Source of the DNA: a virus
Virus record (IMG/VR): IMGVR_UViG_3300020442_002375
Coordinates: 1 to 52,100 of that record
Length of the DNA stretch: 52,100 bases
Reading direction: 5' to 3' (one strand)
Shown: positions 41,317 through 50,356 of the stretch, piece after piece
Layout: each line of letters starts with the position of its first letter
Position numbering within the stretch: the stretch's first letter is position 1
Made by a program: the position numbers and the translations under genes
Notes under the pieces: generated by a model
What the model saw: the letters and a program-made list of their open reading frames with translations, nothing else
Told to the model about the DNA's origin: nothing
Databases searched by the model: none

Positions 41317-44300
41317 ATGAATAATGTACATATTTTTGAAAATGTAGGATTAAAATGTAAGACAGAAAATAATAAAATTATTCTATTAAAAACCTTGGTC
41401 GGATATAATAATTTTCAAGACTCACAAGTAGGCTCTTCTGTACCATATTTAATTAGGAATGTTGCCCAAAACAAATATGAAGTAGGTGTTGGTGAATTAG
41501 GTAAAGATAAGGATTTTTATATTGTTAGAGAAAAGGTAATATCTTCTTCTAATAATGGTGATCCTGTAGAACTTATAGGGGTTGATAGTGAATTCTATAT
41601 CTTTGCTAATGAATATAATTTTAATACAGCCTTTAATAATGTTATACTTAAAGAAGACAGTTTTGATGTAGATAATGTTAGAGCTATATATATAGTAGAT
41701 ACTTCCAAAGGTTCTATTTCTGCCACACTACCACCCGCCCAAGATAATAAATCATTAGTAGTAGATTTTAAAACAGTTAATAATGCTAGTGGTCAATTAA
41801 TAATTAAATGTTCTGAAAATTATACAGTTCATACCTTGCCCGGTAAGGACAAACATATCACATTAGTCTGTACTGGTTCAAAATGGGTTCCACTACAAGA
41901 TAGTCAAAAACAACAATCTACTTTTAGCACATTCTCAAATCCATCGTTTTCTGCACAAGCTGATCCTGCTGGAGCTACTGGCTCATTACAATACAAAGTT
42001 GATGCTACAACCTTTGGTGACACTAAAGCATTTTTTGGTCCAAATGATACAATACTATTAGGTGGTACAGGGATAGTTGATAATGCTCATATTGTATTGC
42101 CTACTACTGGCGTTGGTGCTAATAATGATGTGATATTTAATAAGCAACATGCTAGTGGCGATTTTACTGTTCACGGTAGTGCTAGTGGTATAGGCTTGTC
42201 ATTTAGTCATAGTGGAGGTCTAGGACTTAATGTTCCTACAGGCTTTGCTCCTCCTTCTAGTGGAGATGTAATATTGTACGGTAGTGGTGATGCTAGAAAA
42301 AACCTATTCTTTTCTTATGATGGTAGATTAGGCATAAATATTCCTTCTGGTAGTAGACCACAAACTGTTGCTCATTTTGTAAATATTTCTGATTGTTCAG
42401 AGACTTTAAGATTAGAAAATAAGGCGGTTTGTCATCCAGCAAATCTTACATTATTACATAACCCACCTCTTGCTACTATTCCTGCTAATAGTACTATAGC
42501 TACTGTTACTATGTCCTCTAAAAATAGTGCTAGTAATGAAGTAGATTATGTACAATTATTGGGTAGGGTTTTAGATTTTACTAATGGTCAAACTAAGGGA
42601 GAATTTGGTTTAGTTGTAAATAGTGGTAATGCTGCCATTCAAACTGTAAAAACTAACGCTAGTCAAACATCTTTAAATCATGGCACTTCTAGACTATCTG
42701 TCTCTGATAGTTCTGCTGGTATTGCTAGTCCAGAAATTACATTTTCAGGCACAAGTATAAATTTTGTTGATTTAGCTTCAGGTCAATCTGGAGTTGTTAA
42801 TTTTGGCACAATTAATACCAATCTCATTACACCTAATACATTAAAACTAGACACATTAAGCACAAACAGTTTATTAACAATTAATTCTGATAAAGAAGTT
42901 GTAGCAGCAAGCACAGGAAATGCAATAGCTATTGCAAATGCTCCTTCTGGCAGAATACTTTCAACAGAAGCCAATGGTATTATCAGTACAGATATTGGTC
43001 TTGATGATTATTTTAGAACCAATAAAGATGTTGTCTATAATAGCTATCCACATAGACAAGCAGAAGGCTGTTTACAACAAATTATATTTGTTGAAGATGT
43101 ATTAGAGAGAGAATTTTCTGTAGGAGATCAAATATCTATAACAGATTCTGATGGTAATGTTACGTATAATTTTGTTACCGGCTTAACTCTGAATAATGGC
43201 ATAATTACTGTTATGAATTGTGCTAATACAATTAGCGCAGCTACTGTCGCTGGGATATCTGTACAATCAATCAGTAAAGGTTTTACTCTTACATTAGAAA
43301 AATTTGTAGATCCTACTGTTACAGCATTAAATGATTCTACATTCATAGTTTTAAGCACACAACCTGGACAAAGCACCGTGTTTAATGGAGATAAAGCTCA
43401 AGTGGGCTTTACTGTTTATGCAGATTCTCTAGTTCCAGCATTAGATATTAGACCTTCAGGAGCTAATCCTGCTCGCGTATTTACTGGTCAGTATTATGGC
43501 TACTCAACAACATCAAATAGTGCTCCTTTAAAAGTTTTAGTAGATGCTTCTGGTAGAGGTACTAGTAATTCAGAATATAACACTGCTAATTTTGATAATG
43601 CTACTATTCCTAGATGGTCTGGTTTCGTAAGTGATGTAGGTCTTAATGGACGACCTAGTGCTTTTGGTACTTTTGATCAACAGGGTAATGTTGCAGAATG
43701 GATAGCAGTTAATACTGAACAACATAACACAAGCGACTCTAGGTATGTAGCAGGTGGTAATTTTGCTAGTACTTTAGAACAAATGAAAGCTCTTGAGGCT
43801 TTAAGTTCTATGTCGGGTGCGTCTGGTGTTGGTATTAGACTTGCTAGTGTGTTTAATAAACAAGATAGTGATTATGTTAGTGGTGTGCTGGGCTTAGACT
43901 TTGCAGATATTACTAATCCAGTAAACATATCATCTGCTACAGGATTACAACTATATAATAGTAGTACAGACACGTTTTCTGATTTAAGCTTTTCTAATCT
44001 TGGTACAGTCACAAGACAATACAGAATAGGCAAAAATGAAATTACTAATAGTCAATATGTCAAATTCTTAAATGCTATAGCTTCTGGAAATGCAGGAGAT
44101 GTATTAAATCTATTTGATTCTAGAATGGAAACAAGTATTGCTGGAGGTATTGAAAAAACTAGTTCTGTAATATGTGCTCCAAGAAACATGTTACATACAT
44201 ATAGTGTCAAAACAAACTATGATAATAAACCAGTTAACTTTGTTAATTATTTAAGTGCTGTTAGATTTGCTAATTGGGTTAATAATGGCGCTCCAACAGG

Positions 44301-47085
44301 GTTAACAGTTAGTCCTGATGTTATAACAGAATCTGGAGCATATAATATTGCATTACAGGGTGGCGGTATTTATGCCATTAGTAAAGATGCAAATGCAGAA
44401 TATTATCTTCCAGATATAAATGATTGGTATAAAGCAGCATACTTCCAACCAGGAACAGCAGTTGCTCAGTCTGGAACATCAATTCTTCTTAATGCTAATG
44501 ACGCTGGAATACTTTCTACAAAAAATGATGTAGAAGCAACTGTTACTATCGGTGGTGATGTAGTACTATCTAGCGGAGACTTAAATGTTTCAGGCGTAGT
44601 TGCTGCAAGAGATTTGCAAATTATTGGTGCTTCTGGAGAAAGTGTTATAGAAACTGCTAATGATACAGAAATAAACATTCTAGGCTTACAACATGGACAA
44701 AATTCTTTAAGACTTGTAAATACAGAAAATGGTAAATTACAAATTGGTCCTAATCCTAGTTTAACATTAAGTGGTGCTGGTGAATTAGACGGTAGCTATT
44801 TTACGGGTTTTTCAAAAGCAAAAACAACTATAGCGTCTACTGGCGAAATTAAAATTTTATCAGAACTTCCTGTTAAGTTTAGTGGTATTAGCACACAAAG
44901 TCTTCTAGTAAATCGATTATCTTTCCAAGACGATGAAGGTAATGCAAGAGACTTTTTCAATGGTCCTGACGGTGGCTTTGTTTACAAAACAGGACCATCC
45001 AATTCTGAGGCTTCTGATCAATTAAGATTTGAAGGAGGAGAAATATATTATACTGGAGTAGAGAGTAGTGGTCTGAGTCCTTTATATATAGATAATCTTA
45101 ATAGAGTAAGAACATATAATAATTTAAAGTATGAATCTGATTTTGTTGAATTAAGTGGTATGTTTAATCCGACAGAATTACAGGTTGGTCCTGATAATCC
45201 TTCCTTGTCTGGAGCTTTCTTGGTTCATCAAGGTACTGGTCCTATGAAGTATAAGAGCAATGACTTCTTATCTGCAGAAGGATTAACCTATCAAAGATAC
45301 GCAAAAAGACTAGTTCATGTAGATGTATTTACTAAAAAAGTAAGCTTTGTATCTCCACCGGAAGAACCTAAAATACCTGATATTGCTGCTGGCACCCCTA
45401 CCTTAGAGGAGTTGGCTATAGAATATTCATTTGGTGATACTGTAGCTATTATGCATACGGGCGATAATGAAATTGAATATGTAAAATTGGCCGCACAAGC
45501 TAAAGGTCCATTTGATGGTCCTGATTTTCTTTATATCGGAGATACTCCGTTATTTAGTGAAGGCGAGGGAGTAGAAGGATCTGATACCAAGAGTTCGTTC
45601 TTCTGTCCAGGTGTTAAGGCTAATGCGGGCGATGGCGGTGAAGACCTAGCAAGTTTTACTGGTATTATGTATTCAATAACCAGGTCTTCTACTCTTAAAA
45701 ATGGTTTGGGATACGGATTATTTCCTAAAGATCCTCCTGCTATTAGTGGATTTACTTGTGACAGCGAATCTTATGAGCCTATTGCAAACGAAGGCGCTGA
45801 GTTTACATTTAGACCAAGTTCCCAAAATGTTATTAGTAGTAGACCATTAATTAGTACTATGTTTAATAATGTTGGAGAAAACATTGACTTTGCCATATAT
45901 GGACGTACTAAATTCCAATACAATAGATATAACCCAAGTATACATGGAGCAGATTCTGAAAAGGGTGGTCGTCCTTCTGGTTTAATTCCAAGTTTTATGG
46001 TTGATGCTAATATAGGAAATGCTGCCAGTGGAGAGCTTCCTTCTGGGGTTTTCTTTACAGATTGGGTTGATGAAGAGAAAACTATTCCAACAGGATTTAA
46101 TTTAGATCAACGAGGTAAAGTTCTTGTTAATACAGAAACTCCTTTTGTTATGAGTTCGCTAAGCAAGGCTATTTCTGCTGAACCTAGTGGATTCCCTACT
46201 TTAGATCTTGTTGCTGATTTAACAGTAAATGGATATACTTATTCTAGAGGATTAATAACTGATCATATTTATCTATCTGGTATAGATCCTAATACTTATA
46301 TTCCTGGTGCCGTATTGACTACAAATGTTAATGGTAGGATTATTTCTGTTAAACCAGATCTTCCTCCTAGTGTTCCTGGTCCACCAACTTTAATTAGTGG
46401 TTCTGTTGGTAATACTAGTGTTGATTTGGATTGGTTTGCTCCAGTAGAAAATGGTGGTAAGCCAATATTAAATTATATAGTAGAATATAGCACTAATAAT
46501 GGTGCTACATGGACTGCTACTGTTGATGTTGTCGATCCTAATCCTGGTGAAACTGTTACAGGATTAACTAATGGCGAAAATTATGTCTTTAGGGTTAGAG
46601 CAGTAAATGAAGTTGGACAGGGACAATGGTCAGAACCTAGTGCTCAATTTACCCCTAGTTCTAATTTCCCAGGAGCTGTTAGAGAACTTACTTTAACCAG
46701 AAGAGATGTAACTGATCCTGCTACTGGCAATGTAGTATCTAATACTATAGAAGCAACTTGGGCTGTGCCTGTAGAAGCTGGAGCTAGTGTTATCGCACAA
46801 TATATAGTTAGGTACAAACCATTTGATGGCTTATCTTGGATTACCAAAGACCCAATTACTGCAACATCAGCTAGTTCATATACTTTTGATTTAACAGGAT
46901 TGCTTGCTGGTCCTACATATTTGGTTAAAGTTACAGCACAAAATAGTTATGGAGAAGGACAACCTAGTATTCAGCGATCGGTTGGCACTGATCCTCCTCC
47001 TACAGGGCCAGAACCTCCTCCAAACCCTAATGACTTTGGAACCATAGAATTTTCAGGATCTTGTTCTACTCAAACAACAACTTAA
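41317..47085 (+). CDS. Large tail-tip/fibre protein with FGE-like halves and fibronectin III domains, 1922 aa
   Basis: The first 700 residues are fibre-like beta sequence. Residues about 723-845 match the C-terminal half of formylglycine-generating-enzyme/C-type-lectin domains (FGTFDQQGNVAEW, later GVGIRLASVF), and 901-1045 match the N-terminal half (YRIGKNEITNSQYVKFLNAI, PVNFVNYLSAVRFANWVNNG, YLPDINDWYKAAYF), so the order is reversed. Residues 1688-1880 contain two fibronectin type III domains, the first with PPTLISGSVGNTSVDLDW and LTNGENYVFRVRAVNEVGQG. The end is Pro-rich with two late Cys. It follows the tape measure, so it is probably a tail-tip, baseplate or receptor-binding protein. No sulfatase-modifying activity is expected. 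Confidence 0.8.
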   Translation: MNNVHIFENVGLKCKTENNKIILLKTLVGYNNFQDSQVGSSVPYLIRNVAQNKYEVGVGELGKDKDFYIVREKVISSSNNGDPVELIGVDSEFYIFANEYNFNTAFNNVILKEDSFDVDNVRAIYIVDTSKGSISATLPPAQDNKSLVVDFKTVNNASGQLIIKCSENYTVHTLPGKDKHITLVCTGSKWVPLQDSQKQQSTFSTFSNPSFSAQADPAGATGSLQYKVDATTFGDTKAFFGPNDTILLGGTGIVDNAHIVLPTTGVGANNDVIFNKQHASGDFTVHGSASGIGLSFSHSGGLGLNVPTGFAPPSSGDVILYGSGDARKNLFFSYDGRLGINIPSGSRPQTVAHFVNISDCSETLRLENKAVCHPANLTLLHNPPLATIPANSTIATVTMSSKNSASNEVDYVQLLGRVLDFTNGQTKGEFGLVVNSGNAAIQTVKTNASQTSLNHGTSRLSVSDSSAGIASPEITFSGTSINFVDLASGQSGVVNFGTINTNLITPNTLKLDTLSTNSLLTINSDKEVVAASTGNAIAIANAPSGRILSTEANGIISTDIGLDDYFRTNKDVVYNSYPHRQAEGCLQQIIFVEDVLEREFSVGDQISITDSDGNVTYNFVTGLTLNNGIITVMNCANTISAATVAGISVQSISKGFTLTLEKFVDPTVTALNDSTFIVLSTQPGQSTVFNGDKAQVGFTVYADSLVPALDIRPSGANPARVFTGQYYGYSTTSNSAPLKVLVDASGRGTSNSEYNTANFDNATIPRWSGFVSDVGLNGRPSAFGTFDQQGNVAEWIAVNTEQHNTSDSRYVAGGNFASTLEQMKALEALSSMSGASGVGIRLASVFNKQDSDYVSGVLGLDFADITNPVNISSATGLQLYNSSTDTFSDLSFSNLGTVTRQYRIGKNEITNSQYVKFLNAIASGNAGDVLNLFDSRMETSIAGGIEKTSSVICAPRNMLHTYSVKTNYDNKPVNFVNYLSAVRFANWVNNGAPTGLTVSPDVITESGAYNIALQGGGIYAISKDANAEYYLPDINDWYKAAYFQPGTAVAQSGTSILLNANDAGILSTKNDVEATVTIGGDVVLSSGDLNVSGVVAARDLQIIGASGESVIETANDTEINILGLQHGQNSLRLVNTENGKLQIGPNPSLTLSGAGELDGSYFTGFSKAKTTIASTGEIKILSELPVKFSGISTQSLLVNRLSFQDDEGNARDFFNGPDGGFVYKTGPSNSEASDQLRFEGGEIYYTGVESSGLSPLYIDNLNRVRTYNNLKYESDFVELSGMFNPTELQVGPDNPSLSGAFLVHQGTGPMKYKSNDFLSAEGLTYQRYAKRLVHVDVFTKKVSFVSPPEEPKIPDIAAGTPTLEELAIEYSFGDTVAIMHTGDNEIEYVKLAAQAKGPFDGPDFLYIGDTPLFSEGEGVEGSDTKSSFFCPGVKANAGDGGEDLASFTGIMYSITRSSTLKNGLGYGLFPKDPPAISGFTCDSESYEPIANEGAEFTFRPSSQNVISSRPLISTMFNNVGENIDFAIYGRTKFQYNRYNPSIHGADSEKGGRPSGLIPSFMVDANIGNAASGELPSGVFFTDWVDEEKTIPTGFNLDQRGKVLVNTETPFVMSSLSKAISAEPSGFPTLDLVADLTVNGYTYSRGLITDHIYLSGIDPNTYIPGAVLTTNVNGRIISVKPDLPPSVPGPPTLISGSVGNTSVDLDWFAPVENGGKPILNYIVEYSTNNGATWTATVDVVDPNPGETVTGLTNGENYVFRVRAVNEVGQGQWSEPSAQFTPSSNFPGAVRELTLTRRDVTDPATGNVVSNTIEATWAVPVEAGASVIAQYIVRYKPFDGLSWITKDPITATSASSYTFDLTGLLAGPTYLVKVTAQNSYGEGQPSIQRSVGTDPPPTGPEPPPNPNDFGTIEFSGSCSTQTTT

Positions 47086-47097
47086 AAGGTAAAAATT

Positions 47098-47877
47098 ATG
47101 GCAGGACCACAATTTAGAAGAGATGTTTCAACAACTAACATACCATCAAAAGACCAGATAGAAATTGGAGAAATAGTTATTAATGCTGTAACAGGTAGAC
47201 TTTATACTGTTACGGTTAATCCTCCTACTGTGGTTGGTGGTTCTCCAACTAAAGGAGAAGTTATTGAATTTGTAGGTTCGCTTGTTTGTCAACAAACAAC
47301 AACAGTTCCAGATATTATTTTTTCAGACACTACTGGATTTTGCTGCTTAGGCGACACTTTAGGTGTTGAAGTTAGTGGATTACAAGAAAATACTAATTAT
47401 ACATTCTCAATGTCTGAGCTTACAGAAAATAGTAGTTCCATAGATTTAGCATCTGCAAATTATACTAACTATACAGGTAGTGTGAACGGTACTGATATTA
47501 ATTATTTAAAATCTGCTATTATTCCTGTTAGCATAAATACTACAGATAATAAATCTGCTGTAAGCATATTTGAATTTAATATTTTGTCTGACAATGATCT
47601 AATTACTAGTAAAGTTGTTAGTGTTAAGTGTAAAGATTGTTCAGCAACAACAGATCCTGGAAGCGGTACAGATACTGGTACAGATACTGGTACAGATACT
47701 GGTGTCCAAGCTACTATTAGTTCTAATACAGTATCGACTTCTGCACCTGCTACGCCTCCTCCACCGCCAGTTTCACCTCCCCCACCAGTTTCACCTCCGC
47801 CACCAGTTTCACCGCCACCACCAGTTTCACCGCCACCACCAGTTTCACCGCCACCACCATCTCCTTATGGATATTAA
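47098..47877 (+). CDS. Virion protein with Ig-like domain and Pro-rich tail, 259 aa
   Basis: The N-terminus reads MAGPQFRRDVSTTNIPSKDQ, a short anchor-like piece with GEIVINAVTGRLYTVT. An Ig-like domain follows (LGDTLGVEVSGLQENTNYTF) ending at CKDC. After that come three GTDT repeats and a tail of five PPPPVS repeats. The domain ending in CxxC is shared with the 50357-51589 protein (CIDC, CSGC). It is probably a surface-exposed tail or fibre component with a stiff proline stalk. AAAGG precedes the start. Confidence 0.65.
   Translation: MAGPQFRRDVSTTNIPSKDQIEIGEIVINAVTGRLYTVTVNPPTVVGGSPTKGEVIEFVGSLVCQQTTTVPDIIFSDTTGFCCLGDTLGVEVSGLQENTNYTFSMSELTENSSSIDLASANYTNYTGSVNGTDINYLKSAIIPVSINTTDNKSAVSIFEFNILSDNDLITSKVVSVKCKDCSATTDPGSGTDTGTDTGTDTGVQATISSNTVSTSAPATPPPPPVSPPPPVSPPPPVSPPPPVSPPPPVSPPPPSPYGY
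47665..47700 (+). repeat. Three perfect 12-bp repeats (GTDT coding)
   Basis: GGTACAGATACT occurs three times in tandem at 47665, 47677 and 47689, inside the Ig-like/Pro-rich virion gene. Confidence 0.9.
47756..47865 (+). repeat. 18-bp tandem repeats encoding PPPPVS
   Basis: About five copies of an 18-base unit read Pro-Pro-Pro-Pro-Val-Ser. Two of the later copies are identical in DNA. Confidence 0.85.
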
Positions 47878-47892
47878 AGGAATAAATTTAAT

Positions 47893-50310
47893 ATGATACC
47901 TGAAAATAATTTTATATTATCAGAATGTGAATGTGGCACTCTAATATCTTTTCCTGAAATAGATTTACAATCTACTAATCCTCCTTTTTCTTTATCTGGC
48001 GGTAATAATCTTATTATAGAATTTAATGTTGTTGACACTTATCCTAAAGACGCCACTGTTACTGTTGTACCAAGTGCTTATAATATACAAAAACCTAATA
48101 AGTTCACACCTCAAACAAGTGTTAAGATACTATCAGAATATAATTTCGGAACTCACGCTTTATTGCAGATGAATTGTAAAGATAGATATGGTAGAATTTT
48201 ATATAGTGCTTATCAAAAAATTGTTTGTAGTCCAGCAGGAAACAGGATTTGCGAAGAACCAACTAAATCACGTAAACAAGACCCTAATATAATTTTAGAA
48301 AAACGTAATGGCTGGAAATACAATTATAATGATCATACAATAGCATTATTTTTATATAATGAGAACATATATTCAAATGATATTGTTGCTAAATTACAAC
48401 GTAAAAATACTAACGTATTACCTTTAAGACTATTTTGTGAAAATGGAACTTTTCCAGACCATGTTAGCGACCAACCAGATAGCGCTGTTGAAAATAGTTG
48501 TGCTACTAGTGTTAATAATAGGAAAGTAGCACCAATTCCTGCTATTAGTATGTTAGTAGAAAAATATGCAGATACTACTGTTAAGGTAGGCGAAATAATT
48601 TATAATCCTAAGGTTTATGTTAAATCAGATATTATTACAGTAGAGAAAGACAATACTTCCGCAACAGGGGTTTTTAATGGTTTTCATATTGAATTATCAA
48701 CTGATAAACGATTACAGCATTTATTACAAACAGATATTGATGCTAATGCTTTTGTATTAAATGAAGGAGATAGCCAATTTACTATTAATGGTCGTACATT
48801 TGATAAAAACCAATATTTGTGTTATTCTGTTGGTACATATGAATTAGATGTTCCTGAAGATCATCCTATAGCTTTTCTTAATAAAGGATTAGAAGAATAT
48901 ATATCTTATAGTGGTAATCCATCTAAAGAAAAAACTAGAACCGTTAATGTGGTTGAAGATCCTAATAATGATTATATACCAACCCATCTTCATGGCGATT
49001 ATAAATTTTATTATGGTAATGTAACTTTGACTGTTACTTCTGGCATAAATAATATGCCTATTAGTTACTATAGTTATTATAATGGATTTTTAGGAGGTAA
49101 GGATAGATTGGTTTTTGCAGAAACCTATGCTCCAACACCTACACCTACTGTTACATCTACTCCATCTGCAACTCCAACACTTACCCCTACTATTTCTCTT
49201 ACTCCTTCTATTACTCCTACAACTACTACAACTCCTACAACCACACCGACTACAACACCTACACAAACTCCTACTGCTACTGTAACCCCAACGGTCACTC
49301 CTACTATTTCTGTTACTCCTAGCATAACACCTTCTAATACTCCAACCGTTAGTGTGACAACTACTAATACTCCTACTGTTAGTGTTACGCCTACCAATAC
49401 TCCTACTACTACAGCAACATTGACACCTACCGTAACACCAACAATTAGTGTAACGCCTTCTGTAACTCCAACACTTACTCCTACAATTTCAGTTAGTCCA
49501 ACAGTAACTCCTACGATTTCTGTAACTCCATCTATTACGCCTTCAATAACACCGACTATTTCTGTTACTCCTACTATAAGTGTTACTCCTACTTTGACAC
49601 CAACAAATACTACAACTCCTACTGTAACACCTAGCAACAGTCCTACTCCTAGTATCACACCTAGCAACACACCGACTGCTAGTGTAACACCAACATATAC
49701 TCCTACTGTTTCAGTTAGTCCAACCAATACTCCTTCCGCTACTCCTACGAATACTGTAACTCCTAGCGTTACACCAACCCATACTCCTACTGCTAGCGTA
49801 ACACCTAGCAACACACCTACCGCTAGTGTAACACCAACACGCACTCCCACACCAACTGTAACACCTACACCTACCCTAACTCCTATACCAACAATTACTC
49901 CAACTCCAACTTTGACACCTACTTCTCAAACAATAAATTCTCAGTGTTTAGATGGTAGTATACCTGTTGCAGTAGTGTCTGCTTCTGATGGTAGTAATGT
50001 ATATAATTTTGATTTCATGTCTAGTGAAACCAATACTTTCAAAGCAACAGCAGGTACGTATGTGTTTACAAATGTACCAGCAGCTCATCCTATAGCTTTT
50101 CACACTAATGGTAAGCCTATGAGCTATACCGGACAATCTTTACAGGGTCAAAAAATTGGTTTAGACGGTAATACATATGATTATTGGTATGGAACTGTAA
50201 CATTGGTTATTACTGGAGATTTTGGTACGACTTCTTATGAGTGTTGGTATCACGGCTATATGGGAGGAGAAAACAATTTGACCTATGATAGTACTTGTAC
50301 AGCCCCCTAA
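47893..50310 (+). CDS. Virion protein with two cupredoxin-like domains flanking a Thr-Pro stalk, 805 aa
   Basis: The N-terminal 250 residues contain Ig-like sequence starting with CECG. Residues about 295-410 form a cupredoxin-like domain (DHPIAFLNKG ... SYYSYYNGFLGG), and 680-800 form a second (AAHPIAFHTNGKPMSYTG ... SYECWYHGYMGG). In the second, Cys784, His787 and Met790 with an upstream His match a type-1 copper site. In the first, the same positions are Ser, Asn and Leu. Between them lie about 260 residues of Thr-Pro repeats. It is probably an exposed fibre or tail-tip protein. Copper binding is inferred from motifs only. Confidence 0.75.
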   Translation: MIPENNFILSECECGTLISFPEIDLQSTNPPFSLSGGNNLIIEFNVVDTYPKDATVTVVPSAYNIQKPNKFTPQTSVKILSEYNFGTHALLQMNCKDRYGRILYSAYQKIVCSPAGNRICEEPTKSRKQDPNIILEKRNGWKYNYNDHTIALFLYNENIYSNDIVAKLQRKNTNVLPLRLFCENGTFPDHVSDQPDSAVENSCATSVNNRKVAPIPAISMLVEKYADTTVKVGEIIYNPKVYVKSDIITVEKDNTSATGVFNGFHIELSTDKRLQHLLQTDIDANAFVLNEGDSQFTINGRTFDKNQYLCYSVGTYELDVPEDHPIAFLNKGLEEYISYSGNPSKEKTRTVNVVEDPNNDYIPTHLHGDYKFYYGNVTLTVTSGINNMPISYYSYYNGFLGGKDRLVFAETYAPTPTPTVTSTPSATPTLTPTISLTPSITPTTTTTPTTTPTTTPTQTPTATVTPTVTPTISVTPSITPSNTPTVSVTTTNTPTVSVTPTNTPTTTATLTPTVTPTISVTPSVTPTLTPTISVSPTVTPTISVTPSITPSITPTISVTPTISVTPTLTPTNTTTPTVTPSNSPTPSITPSNTPTASVTPTYTPTVSVSPTNTPSATPTNTVTPSVTPTHTPTASVTPSNTPTASVTPTRTPTPTVTPTPTLTPIPTITPTPTLTPTSQTINSQCLDGSIPVAVVSASDGSNVYNFDFMSSETNTFKATAGTYVFTNVPAAHPIAFHTNGKPMSYTGQSLQGQKIGLDGNTYDYWYGTVTLVITGDFGTTSYECWYHGYMGGENNLTYDSTCTAP
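49129..49925 (+). repeat. Long degenerate Thr-Pro coding repeat
   Basis: Nearly 800 bases of degenerate units encode TPTxTPTxSVTP-type sequence between the two cupredoxin-like domains. Codons vary among units. The antisense strand is open by chance, a by-product of the repeat. Confidence 0.88.
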
Positions 50311-50338
50311 CTATAAAATGGTGTATTATACAATAAAA

Positions 50339-50346
50339 TATAAATA
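50339..50346 (+). promoter_or_regulatory. Possible late promoter TATAAATA
   Basis: TATAAATA ends ten bases before the ATG of the 50357 gene in a short intergenic gap. This is very close for a promoter with a normal leader, and the octamer is expected by chance in AT-rich DNA, so support is weak. Confidence 0.22.
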
Positions 50347-50356
50347 AGGTAAAAAT

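Noticed and set aside
41317-47085. Diversity-generating retroelement target (C-type-lectin-like domain)
   Set aside because: No reverse transcriptase gene and no template/variable repeat pair are seen in the window, so only the fold similarity is kept as a finding.
49125-49850. Long - strand open frame giving Val-Gly-Val repeats
   Set aside because: It is the antisense of the Thr-Pro repeat, which by composition lacks stops on the other strand. It has no ribosome-binding site and lies wholly inside a + strand gene. The same holds for 24558-24842.
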